DNA of 64,000 nucleotides. Origin: Candidatus Thiothrix putei (GTDB lineage Bacteria; Pseudomonadota; Gammaproteobacteria; Thiotrichales; Thiotrichaceae). Below are positions 35,846-43,949 of this stretch, piece by piece. The notes below the pieces were generated by a model. The model ran no database searches. It was not told the DNA's origin and was given only the letters and a program-made list of their open reading frames with translations. The position numbers and the translations under genes were made by a program. Where the stretch lies: contig CP124756.1 of assembly GCA_029972225.1 (NCBI GenBank), positions 1,594,001-1,658,000 of the forward strand, in the 5' to 3' direction. Numbering within the stretch: the stretch's first letter is position 1; each line of letters begins with the position of its first letter.

Positions 35846-36346
35846 GTGAAGTGTGCTGTTCCTTTAAACAAATCCCATCAGCAGGCGGCGTTTGATTGTG
35901 GCGATGCTGCGCTCAACCATTACCTGCAAACCACCGCACGCCAGCATCAGGACAAGGGCATTTCCCGCACGTATGTGTTGGTGGATGAGGCACAGCCTGA
36001 ACGGATTCTTGCCTATATGACACTGACGGTTTGCGAGGTATTGGCGGAACAGTTGCCGCCGGAATGGGTGAAGAAATACCCGAACCGCATCCCCGCTGCC
36101 AAGCTGGCGCGGCTGGCAGTCAGCAAGGATTGCCAACGCCAAGGTTACGGCGCATATCTGCTGGTCGAAGCCATGCAAAAAACGCTGGATGTGAATGAGG
36201 CAATGGGGCTGGCGGGGCTGTTTGTCGATGCTAAACATGCAGCAGCGCGGCAGTATTATTTGCAGTTCGGGTTTCTGGCAGCACCGGATCAGCTTGAGAA
36301 TCTGTTCATGCCGTTGAAGGCGATTCGGGTGAGTTTGGGGCGTTAA
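35846..36346 (+). CDS. GNAT-family acetyltransferase toxin (TacT-like)
   Basis: A 166-residue toxin with GTG start immediately after the antitoxin stop. FDCGDAALNHYLQTTARQ is the typical N-terminus, ARLAVSKDCQRQGYGAYLL carries the acetyl-CoA binding Q-x-x-G-x-G/A motif, and ARQYYLQFGF holds the catalytic Tyr region. TacT-type toxins acetylate the amino acid of charged tRNAs and block translation. All expected motifs are kept, so the pair looks functional. Confidence 0.92.
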   Translation: MKCAVPLNKSHQQAAFDCGDAALNHYLQTTARQHQDKGISRTYVLVDEAQPERILAYMTLTVCEVLAEQLPPEWVKKYPNRIPAAKLARLAVSKDCQRQGYGAYLLVEAMQKTLDVNEAMGLAGLFVDAKHAAARQYYLQFGFLAAPDQLENLFMPLKAIRVSLGR

Positions 36347-36439
36347 ACGCATTACGCGGATAATGTGCTTCTTATCACAGCCGTCGCCGTGCTAATTTAT
36401 TAAACTTACAGGCAATTCCACTTTCCGATGAGGCTTGTG

Positions 36440-36919
36440 ATGGCAAATGTTACCCCTTGGATCGAACACCTGAGCAATCCGCTGGTGCTGGTTGGTTTCG
36501 CCGTGTTTACGCTGGCAGGCTTGGTCAAGTTGTTCAAACCTGAAAAATTGAGCGGTAAGGAAACCGCAGGGCTATTCCACAAAGGCTTGAATTTCGTGTT
36601 TGTGCTGGGTTTGTTAGTTGTCATCCTGGGTTTTACCAACAGCTTTATGGAAAAGTGGCAAACTGTTGAAGCCGCCAAACCCATCCCAACCCCGCCCATC
36701 ATCAAGCAAAGCATTTCCAACAGCAGCGGCCTGAATGGGCAAGCAGGGCGTGACCTCAACCTTAATCAAGGCGGTGGCACGTTGTCACAGCAAACCAACC
36801 TTAATCCATCTACCATGCCTGAGTCACCCGTCCCCAACGTAGAACAACAGATTGACGGCAGCAGCGGTGTCAACGGGCAAGGCGGTAGAGATACCAACAT
36901 CCAGACACTGGGAAAATGA
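36440..36919 (+). CDS. Small two-helix membrane protein with Gly/Asn-rich C-terminal repeats
   Basis: A 159-residue protein of no known family. Two transmembrane helices (NPLVLVGFAVFTLAGLVKLF and NFVFVLGLLVVILGFTNSF) are followed by a Pro-rich linker. Two similar motifs come next: SNSSGLNGQAGRDLNLNQ and GSSGVNGQGGRDTNIQ, separated by about 40 residues. ATG 36440 has GAGG six bases upstream and is preferred to ATG 36428. The stop overlaps the ATG of the TPR lipoprotein gene (ATGA), so the two products are probably made together and may interact at the inner membrane or periplasm. Confidence 0.75.
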   Translation: MANVTPWIEHLSNPLVLVGFAVFTLAGLVKLFKPEKLSGKETAGLFHKGLNFVFVLGLLVVILGFTNSFMEKWQTVEAAKPIPTPPIIKQSISNSSGLNGQAGRDLNLNQGGGTLSQQTNLNPSTMPESPVPNVEQQIDGSSGVNGQGGRDTNIQTLGK

Positions 36920-39426
36920 CCATGCGGCATGTGCATTTGCTGCTCCCATTCTTGTTACTGCTAGCGGCTTGCGGTGAAAAGCAGGAAGCTTCCCGTACTG
37001 AATTAGCCCCTATTGTTGAACAAACGATGGCACATACCGTAGGTGTGGCGGTACAGGCGGGGGATGATGCCAACGTCACCGTCAACTACCAAAAATCACA
37101 AGACTACCGAGATTTTGTGAGCCAGCGAGACAAGTTGCGGGAGCACATTGCCAAATACCCCGATGATTTAAGCTTCCAGCAAGAACTGGTGGTGGTGGAA
37201 AAAAATATGGAAGGCTTCAAGCGTGATATACTGAGCCTAGCGGAAGATATCCTGAAAATCCCTATCAATACCGAGCGCTTAAAAAAAGCCAAGCAGCATT
37301 TTGACGCAGGAGAATACGTGCAAGCACGGGCTGTATTGGATGTGGAAGGGATTACGCAGGAGCAAGATGCACTTTTGGCAGAGCAGCAGCATCTACAAGA
37401 AAAACAAGCATCGGTTACAGCACAATTGGAGGATAATGCTAATGAGTGGTTGTTAAAGGCACAACTGACGGCGATTGATTACAACTTGGGTAAGCAGCGT
37501 ATTACACAAACTAGCACGTATTTTGAGATGGCGCTTAAAGCGGATAGGAAACCAAAGCTATTGTTTGACTATGCTCACTTTTTAAGTGAGAACAATCAGT
37601 ACCGCGAAGCCGAAATTCTCTATACTGAGTTACTCCCCGTCCTTCGCCAGCTTGCCAAGGATAACCCAAGACTGTACATGTCAAAAATGGCGGCGACATT
37701 GAACAACCTTGGGGCATTGGTTGCCGCTGGCAGCCAGCGGCGCAAGGAAGCCGAAACCCTCTACACCGAAGCACTCGCCAGTTACCGCGAGCTTGCCAAG
37801 GACAACCCGGTGAAGCACCTGCCTGATGTGGCAATAATACTGAACAACCTTGGCATCTTGGTGGCAGTTGACAGCCAGCGGCGCAAGGAAGCCGAAACCC
37901 TCTACAGCGAAGCACTGGAGATCCGCCGCCAACTTGCCAAGGACAATCCGGCGGTGTACCTGCCCGACGTGGCGGGGACGCTGAACAACCTTGGGGCATT
38001 GGTTGCCGCTGGCAGCCAGCGGCGCAAGGAAGCCGAAACCCTCTACACCGAAGCACTCGCCAGTTACCGCGAGCTTGCCAAGGACAATGCGGCGGTGTAC
38101 CAACCTGATGTGGCGGCGACGCTGAACAACTTTGGCCTCTTGGTGGCTGTTGACAGCCAGCGGCGCAAGGAAGCCGAAACCCTCTACACCGAAGCACTGG
38201 CGATCCACCGTCAACTTGCCAAGGACAATCCGGCGGTGTACCAACTTCATGTGGCGGAGACGCTGAACAGTCTTGGCAACTTGGTGGCAGTTGACAGCCA
38301 GCGGCGCAAGGAAGCCGAAACCCTCTACACCGAAGCACTGGCGATCCGCCGTCAACTTGCCAAGGACGCCCCGGCGGTGTACCAACTTCATGTGGCGGAG
38401 ACGCTGAACAGTCTTGGCAACTTGGTGGCAGTTGACAGCCAGCGACGCAAGGAAGCCGAAACCCTCTACACCGAAGCACTGGCGATCCGCCGTCAACTTG
38501 CCAAGGACGCCCCGGCGGTGTACCAACTTCATGTGGCGGAGACGCTGAACAGTCTTGGCAACTTGGTGGCAGTTGACAGCCAGCGACGCAAGGAAGCCGA
38601 AACCCTCTACACCGAAGCACTCGCCAGTTACCGCGAGCTTGCCAAGGACAACCCGGTGAAGCACCTGCCTGATGTGGCAATAATACTGAACAACCTTGGC
38701 ATCTTGGTGGCAGTTGACAGCCAGCGGCGCAAGGAAGCCGAAACCCTCTACAGCGAAGCACTGGAGATCCGCCGCCAACTTGCCAAGGACAATCCGGCGG
38801 TGTACCTGCCCGACGTGGCGGGGACGCTGAACAACCTTGGGGCATTGGTTGCCGCTGGCAGCCAGCGGCGCAAGGAAGCCGAAACCCTCTACAGCGAGTC
38901 ACTTACCCTCTGCCGCGAGCTTGCCAAGGACAATCCGGCGGTGTACCAACCTCATGTGGCGGCGACGCTGAACAACCTTGGCCTCTTGGTGGCGGCTGAC
39001 AGCCAGCGGCGCAAGGAAGCCGAAACCCTCTACACCGAAGCACTCGCCAGCTACCGCGAGCTTGCCAAGGACAATCCGGCGGTATACCAACCTCATGTGG
39101 CGGCGACGCTGAACAACTTTGGCCTCTTGGTAGCAGTTGACAGCCAGCGGCGAAAGAAAGCCGAAACCCTCTACAGCGAAGCACTGGAGATCCGCCGCCA
39201 ACTTGCCAAGGACAATCCGGCGGTGTACCTGCCCAACGTGGCGGGGACGCTGTGGGGATTTGGAGAAGCTTATCTGAACTGGGATGAACCCACCCACGCT
39301 CTGCCGCTACTGCAAGAATCCTCCCAACTGTTTGCACCACTCGCTAAACAAGCCCCCGGCGTATTCGGGAAAAAACATGACCATGTGCTGCAACTGATCG
39401 AGCAAGCCAAAGCCGCCAAACGTTAG
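36916..39426 (+). CDS. Large TPR-repeat lipoprotein
   Basis: An 836-residue predicted lipoprotein: HVHLLLPFLLLLAACG has lipobox LAAC (Cys19). Residues ~35-60 contain a VQAGDDANVTVNY segment that echoes the Asn/Gly motifs of the preceding gene. A helical region (to ~residue 215) and then twelve 47-residue tetratricopeptide-like units follow (consensus RRKEAETLYTEALA-RRQLAKDNPAVY...VA-TLNNLG-LVA), of the kinesin-light-chain-like 'TPR_10/12' type. A last degenerate unit ends in a short tail. Units 2-12 are almost identical. It probably forms a long superhelical scaffold for protein binding in the envelope; its partner is unknown. Confidence 0.85.
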   Translation: MTMRHVHLLLPFLLLLAACGEKQEASRTELAPIVEQTMAHTVGVAVQAGDDANVTVNYQKSQDYRDFVSQRDKLREHIAKYPDDLSFQQELVVVEKNMEGFKRDILSLAEDILKIPINTERLKKAKQHFDAGEYVQARAVLDVEGITQEQDALLAEQQHLQEKQASVTAQLEDNANEWLLKAQLTAIDYNLGKQRITQTSTYFEMALKADRKPKLLFDYAHFLSENNQYREAEILYTELLPVLRQLAKDNPRLYMSKMAATLNNLGALVAAGSQRRKEAETLYTEALASYRELAKDNPVKHLPDVAIILNNLGILVAVDSQRRKEAETLYSEALEIRRQLAKDNPAVYLPDVAGTLNNLGALVAAGSQRRKEAETLYTEALASYRELAKDNAAVYQPDVAATLNNFGLLVAVDSQRRKEAETLYTEALAIHRQLAKDNPAVYQLHVAETLNSLGNLVAVDSQRRKEAETLYTEALAIRRQLAKDAPAVYQLHVAETLNSLGNLVAVDSQRRKEAETLYTEALAIRRQLAKDAPAVYQLHVAETLNSLGNLVAVDSQRRKEAETLYTEALASYRELAKDNPVKHLPDVAIILNNLGILVAVDSQRRKEAETLYSEALEIRRQLAKDNPAVYLPDVAGTLNNLGALVAAGSQRRKEAETLYSESLTLCRELAKDNPAVYQPHVAATLNNLGLLVAADSQRRKEAETLYTEALASYRELAKDNPAVYQPHVAATLNNFGLLVAVDSQRRKKAETLYSEALEIRRQLAKDNPAVYLPNVAGTLWGFGEAYLNWDEPTHALPLLQESSQLFAPLAKQAPGVFGKKHDHVLQLIEQAKAAKR
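37738..39288 (+). repeat. Eleven tandem 141-bp repeats inside the TPR lipoprotein gene
   Basis: Eleven units of exactly 141 bp (47 codons), each beginning CGG/CGA-CGC-AAG-GAA-GCC, run without gaps; a twelfth, diverged unit precedes them at 37597-37737. Units at 38302 and 38443 differ only in the first codon (CGG/CGA). The two-unit block 37738-38019 is repeated at 38584-38865 with one difference in 282 bases. The array should vary in copy number by recombination, always in frame. Confidence 0.95.
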
Positions 39427-39441
39427 CCAATTACTTCACCG

Positions 39442-39455
39442 CCCGCTCATGCGGG
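39442..39455. terminator. Short hairpin between convergent genes
   Basis: CCCGC-TCAT-GCGGG is a 5-bp GC stem lying between the stop of the TPR gene and the stop of the minus-strand AAA ATPase gene. It could serve as a bidirectional terminator, though there is no long T-run. Confidence 0.4.
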
Positions 39456-39461
39456 TCTCAC

Positions 39462-40652
39462 TCAATACAAAAACCCAAACAACCACAGCGGAATCTTCCC
39501 CTCCACACCAATCTCCAGCCCATCCGCCACCACCCACGCCGCCGTTTCATCCTTAATCTGCTTCTTCGTTTTGGACTTGCCGCCAACCTCAAACACATAC
39601 TGCCCATCCACCAGAAAATCCCCACTTTTGGGATAGTTCAAGGTGTGCTGGTAAGACAGCATCGAAGCAAAAAACGTCTCACGCAGCGTCCCCGCTTTAG
39701 GCTGGTTACAAAAAACAGCAAACAGGTTAGTGTTATCCAGATACAGCTTTTCCGGTTTGGAAATAATGCTGACCCCGCTGGATTTCGCCCCCAACAAACG
39801 CAACAACCCCGCAGCCTGCAACAAACCAAGGTATTTGTAGAGGGTTTTCTGGTTCAGTTCCACCGCGCCGCACAGCTTGGACACATTGATGTCGTAAGGC
39901 TCGCTTTGGCACAACATCACCATCAGCTTTTTCAGCGCGTTCACTTTGTCGTAGTCAATCGGGTAAAGCGCGGGGATGTCCGTCTCGATCACCTGCATCG
40001 ACGCATTCAGCAAGCGCGGCAAATAGGTTGAACCCGCCTCGCGGTAAAACGGGTAAGCACCGTGTTCCAGATACGCGGGCAAATACGCCAAGGGTTTGAT
40101 GCGGCTGACGGTTTCCAGCGCCAATTGCGGATGGTGTTGGAGCAGGGCATCCAGCGTCACCGCCTCAAAGGTTTCGCCCGTTTCCAACTCCAGAAACTCG
40201 CGGAATGACAACACTGGCAAACGGTATAGCATCGCCCGACGGCTCAAATCCGCCTTGGCATTATCAATGGTGGTTGCTGATGAACCCGTGAAAATGACTT
40301 TGAGATTGAAATAGCTGTCGAAAATCAGCTTCAGGTCGCGCTCGAAGTGTTGGCATTTGTGGATTTCGTCGATGATGAGCAATTCACCGCCGATTTTCTG
40401 GAATTCATCGGCAATGGTAAACAGCCCGTGCTGCCCAACCAAGGGGTGATCAGCAATGACATACAGCACCTTGGTTTCCCGCGCCACGGATTTGAGGTAT
40501 TGCAGCAGCAAAGTGGTTTTACCCGCCCCGCGTGCGCCCATAATGCCGATCAATCGTTGCGAAAAGTCGATTTGCCGAAACAGGAAACGCTGGTAATCCG
40601 GCAGCTTTTGCGTCCTGATTTGACTGGAAAGGTGCTGTAGTGGCTCAATCAT
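39462..40652 (-). CDS. AAA ATPase with C-terminal DUF4143-like domain
   Basis: A 396-residue protein. Walker A is MGARGAGKTTLLLQY (residues ~38-50), Walker B is GELLIIDEIHK, and FTGSSATTID is sensor 1. Residues ~255-290 form a winged helix (KLCGAVELNQKTLYKYLGLL). The C-terminal GDFLVDGQYVFEVGGKSKTK is the DUF4143 type, which resembles a restriction-endonuclease-like fold. These proteins are common, mobile and functionally uncertain. It diverges from the agmatine deiminase gene. Confidence 0.9.
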   Translation of the reverse strand: MIEPLQHLSSQIRTQKLPDYQRFLFRQIDFSQRLIGIMGARGAGKTTLLLQYLKSVARETKVLYVIADHPLVGQHGLFTIADEFQKIGGELLIIDEIHKCQHFERDLKLIFDSYFNLKVIFTGSSATTIDNAKADLSRRAMLYRLPVLSFREFLELETGETFEAVTLDALLQHHPQLALETVSRIKPLAYLPAYLEHGAYPFYREAGSTYLPRLLNASMQVIETDIPALYPIDYDKVNALKKLMVMLCQSEPYDINVSKLCGAVELNQKTLYKYLGLLQAAGLLRLLGAKSSGVSIISKPEKLYLDNTNLFAVFCNQPKAGTLRETFFASMLSYQHTLNYPKSGDFLVDGQYVFEVGGKSKTKKQIKDETAAWVVADGLEIGVEGKIPLWLFGFLY

Positions 40653-40805
40653 CTTACTGTGATACCTGCTTTAATGCGATTTTTTAGTATTATAATGCTA
40701 AAAATTGCCAATGTCTTGTTGTGGTCTATTAACCCACTGTCAGCAAAATATCAGCTTTCCCCCGTAACCTGTCCCCATCAACAACCAACCGATGGAGACA
40801 ACACC

Positions 40806-41930
40806 ATGAAAACCACAATCCGCCAAACCCTGCTTGCCACTCTGATCTGTTCACTTGGAGCTTTTGCAACGATGACCAGCACCGCCACCTACGCCGCCAG
40901 CCAAAGCTACATGCCGGAAGAAAACGCCACCCACGAAGGCACTTGGCTGCAATGGCCGCACCAGTACACCTACGGCGCAACCTACCGCAACCGCCTCGAC
41001 GCGACATGGGTAGCCATGACCAAGGCGCTGGTGCAAAGCGAAAACGTCCACATCATCGCCTACAACGCCACCGAAAAAACCCGCATCCAAAACCTGTTGC
41101 TGAATGCAGGCGTGCCCCTCGCCAGTGTCAACTTCCTGATCAGCCCGACCGATGACGTGTGGGTACGCGACAATGGCCCGGTCTTCGTGCGCAACCAGAG
41201 CGGGCAATTGCAAATCACCGACTGGGGTTTCAACGGTTGGGGGCTGGATACGCCTTACAGCAAAGATAACCTCATTCCCACCGCCGTCGGCAAAAGCCTC
41301 GCGATGCCCACCGTCAACCTCAACAACGTGGTGCTGGAAGGCGGCGCAATCGAAGTCGATGGCAAAGGCGCATTACTCGCCACCAAAAGTTCCGTGCTGC
41401 AAAACAAGCGCAACCCCAACCTGACCCAAGCGCAAGTGGAACAAGCCCTGTCCAACAACCTCGGCATCAGCAAATTCATCTGGCTGGATGGCGCACCCGG
41501 TGGCAAGGAAGACATCACCGACACCCACATCGACGGTTTCGCCCGCTTCGGCGACGAACGCACCCTCGTCACCATGAGTGCCACCGACCTCAACTACTGG
41601 AGCATTTCCAGCAAGGACATCAACACCCTGTACACCGCGAAAAACGCCAACGGCACAGCCTACACTATCGTGAAATTGCCGCTAACCGCCAAAAACGTGG
41701 TAACCGCTTACGGCAAAAACCTCGGTTACAAAGGCTCTTACGTCAATTATTATGTCGGCAACAACGTGGTGCTAATGCCAGCCTATCAGGATGCGAATGA
41801 CACCGTAGCGCGGAACATCTTGCAGTCACTCTACCCAACCCGCACGGTGGTAGGGATCGACGTGCGCAACCTGTACGCCAACGGTGGCATGGTACACTGC
41901 GTGACCCAACAACAGCCAACCGCTTACTAA
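40806..41930 (+). CDS. Exported agmatine deiminase family protein
   Basis: A 374-residue peptidyl-arginine/agmatine deiminase-fold enzyme, expected to hydrolyse agmatine (or a related guanidine) to N-carbamoylputrescine and ammonia. A Sec signal peptide (TLLATLICSLGAFATM...TYAAS) precedes the catalytic domain. Key residues are visible: DDVWVRDNGPVF, EGGAIEVDGKGALLATKS, DTHIDGFARF and the C-terminal active-site Cys in GGMVHCVTQQQ. Most agmatine deiminases are cytosolic, so export is a distinctive feature. ATG 40806 follows GGAG. A broken second copy follows after 22 bases. Confidence 0.9.
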   Translation: MKTTIRQTLLATLICSLGAFATMTSTATYAASQSYMPEENATHEGTWLQWPHQYTYGATYRNRLDATWVAMTKALVQSENVHIIAYNATEKTRIQNLLLNAGVPLASVNFLISPTDDVWVRDNGPVFVRNQSGQLQITDWGFNGWGLDTPYSKDNLIPTAVGKSLAMPTVNLNNVVLEGGAIEVDGKGALLATKSSVLQNKRNPNLTQAQVEQALSNNLGISKFIWLDGAPGGKEDITDTHIDGFARFGDERTLVTMSATDLNYWSISSKDINTLYTAKNANGTAYTIVKLPLTAKNVVTAYGKNLGYKGSYVNYYVGNNVVLMPAYQDANDTVARNILQSLYPTRTVVGIDVRNLYANGGMVHCVTQQQPTAY

Positions 41931-41952
41931 TCAACAACGTGGAGATTGCAGA

Positions 41953-42465
41953 ATGAACCGTCGTCATTTTCTCAGCACCAGCCTGCTGCTATCCGCAGGC
42001 AGCATTTTCGGCACACCCAGCATGGGCTGGGCAGCGTCCGGCAACGGCTGGCGGATGCCCGACGAAAGCGAACCCCACGCCCGCACTTGGATGGCTTTCG
42101 GTGCATCGACCGCCATTTGGGGCAAGAAATTGCTGCCGGAAGTACGCCGTAACCTTGCCACCATCGCCACCACCATTGCCCGCTACGAACCCGTTTCGCT
42201 CAGTTTGAGGATACCATCATGCCCTTGCTGGGGCTGGAGAAAATCATCTGGTTACCGGGCATCAAGGGCAAAGACATCACCGACGGACACACCGACTTTT
42301 ACGCCCGTTTCGCCAAGCCGGGGGTAGTGCTGGCGGGTTACGACCCTGACCCCAATTCCTACGACCACGCCATAACGCTGGCGCATCTGGATATTCTGCA
42401 AAGTGCGACCGATGCGCAAGGCAAACCGCTGGAAGTGCTGAAGCTGGAAGCGCCAACCGACATCC
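41953..42465 (+). pseudogene. Second agmatine deiminase gene, internally deleted and truncated
   Basis: ATG 41953 opens a Tat signal (MNRRHFLSTSLLLSAGS) and the mature start WRMPDESEPHARTWMAFG, reaching ATTIARYEPVSL. At about 42205 the frame changes and homology resumes as QFEDTIMPLLGLEKIIWLPG and DITDGHTDFYARFAKPG. Roughly 110-120 residues with the R-D-x-G-P region are missing. The gene stops at PTDIPSR near 42465, before the catalytic Cys, where another gene piece begins. It is a paralogue rather than a duplicate of the upstream gene: its signal is Tat, not Sec, and the sequences diverge strongly. Confidence 0.85.
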
Positions 42466-42632
42466 CTAGTCGCGGTGTTGGCATTAATCATTGCTGTCTG
42501 GCAAATCAGGGCAGCGGAAAACATCCAGCGTGAAGCTTCTGCCCGCGAAGCCTTCAAGGAATACCTGAAACTCGCTATCGACAAGCCCGATTTCGCCGTT
42601 GAAAACCTGTCCCTAGCAAAAGGTAAAAAGTC
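42466..42632 (+). pseudogene. Fragment of a hypothetical membrane protein
   Basis: In frame with 42475, SRVAVLALIIAVWQIRAAEN (one membrane helix) continues to REAFKEYLKLAIDKPDFA and LSLAKGKKS, then loses sense near 42632. Single-helix proteins followed by an EYLKLA...NPEFA segment are common conserved hypotheticals; only about 55 residues remain here. Both edges are abrupt junctions with other pieces. Confidence 0.45.
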
Positions 42633-42646
42633 CATGACCGGAAACG

Positions 42647-42697
42647 TTCGCAGCCCTCAAACGCGAAGCCCGCACCTTGCTGGAGCAAGCCCGATGA
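42647..42697 (+). pseudogene. C-terminal 16-codon remnant of an unidentified gene
   Basis: FAALKREARTLLEQAR ends at TGA 42695-42697, overlapping the next ATG (ATGA). It reads like the end of a helical protein translationally coupled to the small membrane protein that follows, with everything upstream lost. Its parent gene was not identified. Confidence 0.35.
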
Positions 42698-42921
42698 ACA
42701 TTGACTGGCTTACCCCGTATCTGGCATTAATATCTGTAGCGTTATTGTTGGCTTCGACTGCGCTCAGCCAACGCACCGACCGTTCCTTGAGCGAAATCGA
42801 AGGGAATATGGAGAGAGAAATCTTCCTCTACCAACAGTGGCAGGAGTTGTATGTGTGGACATTGTTGCTGGGAATGGTATGCGTGTGGCTGGCAATAAAC
42901 GGGAGGCGAAAATCGGAGTAG
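42694..42921 (+). CDS. Small two-helix hypothetical membrane protein
   Basis: A 75-residue frame starting at ATG 42694. Two hydrophobic helices (WLTPYLALISVALLLAS and LYVWTLLLGMVCVWLAI) flank a charged SEIEGNMEREIFLYQQ segment. The ATGA overlap with the preceding remnant suggests it was once downstream in an operon and is itself complete. Family not recognised. Confidence 0.45.
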   Translation: MNIDWLTPYLALISVALLLASTALSQRTDRSLSEIEGNMEREIFLYQQWQELYVWTLLLGMVCVWLAINGRRKSE

Positions 42922-42988
42922 GGAAATCTCCCTTCCCATCGAAACCTGCTAAACTTCGTCGTTTGTTCGGCACGAGCTTGCAAACCCC

Positions 42989-43303
42989 ATGGAAAAATTC
43001 ATCCGCATTCGCGGCGCACGCACCCACAACCTGAAAAACATCGACCTTGACCTGCCGCGTGACAAGCTGATCGTGATCACGGGCTTGTCGGGTTCGGGCA
43101 AGTCGTCGCTGGCGTTCGACACGATCTTTGCGGAAGGGCAGCGGCGTTACGTCGAGTCGCTGTCCGCCTACGCCCGCCAGTTCTTGTCGATGATGGAAAA
43201 GCCGGACATTGACCACATCGAAGGGCTTTCCCCTGCGATTTCCATCGAGCAGAAAACCACTTCGCACAACCCTTGGGATAGCCTGCACGCAGTGACAGGC
43301 TAA
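42989..43303 (+). pseudogene. UvrA N-terminal stub
   Basis: [20 protein letters not shown], Walker [34 protein letters not shown] and [11 protein letters not shown] are perfect excinuclease A sequence. Homology ends at codon 95 (base 43273), where the expected RSTVGT is replaced by WDSLHAVTG and a stop. Only about a tenth of the ~940-residue protein remains, so it cannot act in nucleotide excision repair. An intact uvrA presumably exists elsewhere. Confidence 0.92.
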
Positions 43304-43431
43304 TCTTTCTGTTGTGTCTGTCCTTGGGCAACCTCCAAGGGGTCAACCACTTGTCAAGTAAAGTTGCTACAAGCCTATCCTTATGACAGTATGCAGGGCA
43401 GTGTCATTTATAAAAACAAAGGAAAACAAGT

Positions 43432-43761
43432 ATGAAGATTACCCCTTATCTTCTTTCCACATTTTTACTCATCAGTAGCCAAGCCATAGCAGAAGCTCCA
43501 AAACTGGAACTCTATTTAGTTCAGTATGATGGCATCAACTGTTTGAAACGAGCTGAGTATTCACTAAAAGAAAGTGGTTTTGAACTTAGCAGTGGAACAT
43601 ATAAAGGAGAAGATAGAGTTGGTGTTAATGGGAATTACAAAGGTGCAGTTACCTGTTCTACTGAAGCTCCTACTTCTGTTGTATTTACCGTTGCTGGTGA
43701 TGAATACCCAAAAGCAAAAGAGCTTGCACGTAAGCTACAACACAACTTTATGAACTACTAA
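43432..43761 (+). CDS. Small exported hypothetical protein
   Basis: A 109-residue protein with a clear signal peptide (YLLSTFLLISSQAIAEA, cleavage after AIA). The mature ~89 residues include two cysteines (GINCLKRAEY and GAVTCSTEAP), which may form a disulphide, and an even alpha/beta pattern. No family recognised. The gene and its surroundings are clearly more AT-rich than the core genes, suggesting later acquisition. AAAGGAAAAC precedes the start. Confidence 0.7.
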   Translation: MKITPYLLSTFLLISSQAIAEAPKLELYLVQYDGINCLKRAEYSLKESGFELSSGTYKGEDRVGVNGNYKGAVTCSTEAPTSVVFTVAGDEYPKAKELARKLQHNFMNY

Positions 43762-43949
43762 CTTATTAGAATAGTTTGCTTCAAATAAATACACTTAAAA
43801 CTGTAAAGCTTCGTTCTTCATTAACATAACAATACAAAAAGTGGAAATTATGGTAAATATGCCCATATCCGACCAACAACTAAGTAAAGAAAAAAAAGCC
43901 AAAGAAGTTTATACGCTAATCAGCAATACAGCCAATCAGAACACAGTAA

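Noticed and set aside
37535..38902. Long minus-strand open frames (455 and 365 codons) opposite the TPR array
   Set aside because: They exist because a 141-bp repeat with no stop in those frames is repeated; the products are Cys/Pro-rich or monotonous and lack start signals. The plus-strand TPR protein explains the sequence.
37738..39288. CRISPR-like regular repeat
   Set aside because: The period is 141 bp with no spacers, and the units code for TPR residues in frame.
43274..43431. Possible attC-like site (AGCCTG...CAGGCT and ATGACA...TGTCAT inverted pairs)
   Set aside because: The conserved core GTTRRRY/RYYYAAC pair is not present and there is no integrase nearby; the short palindromes are probably chance.
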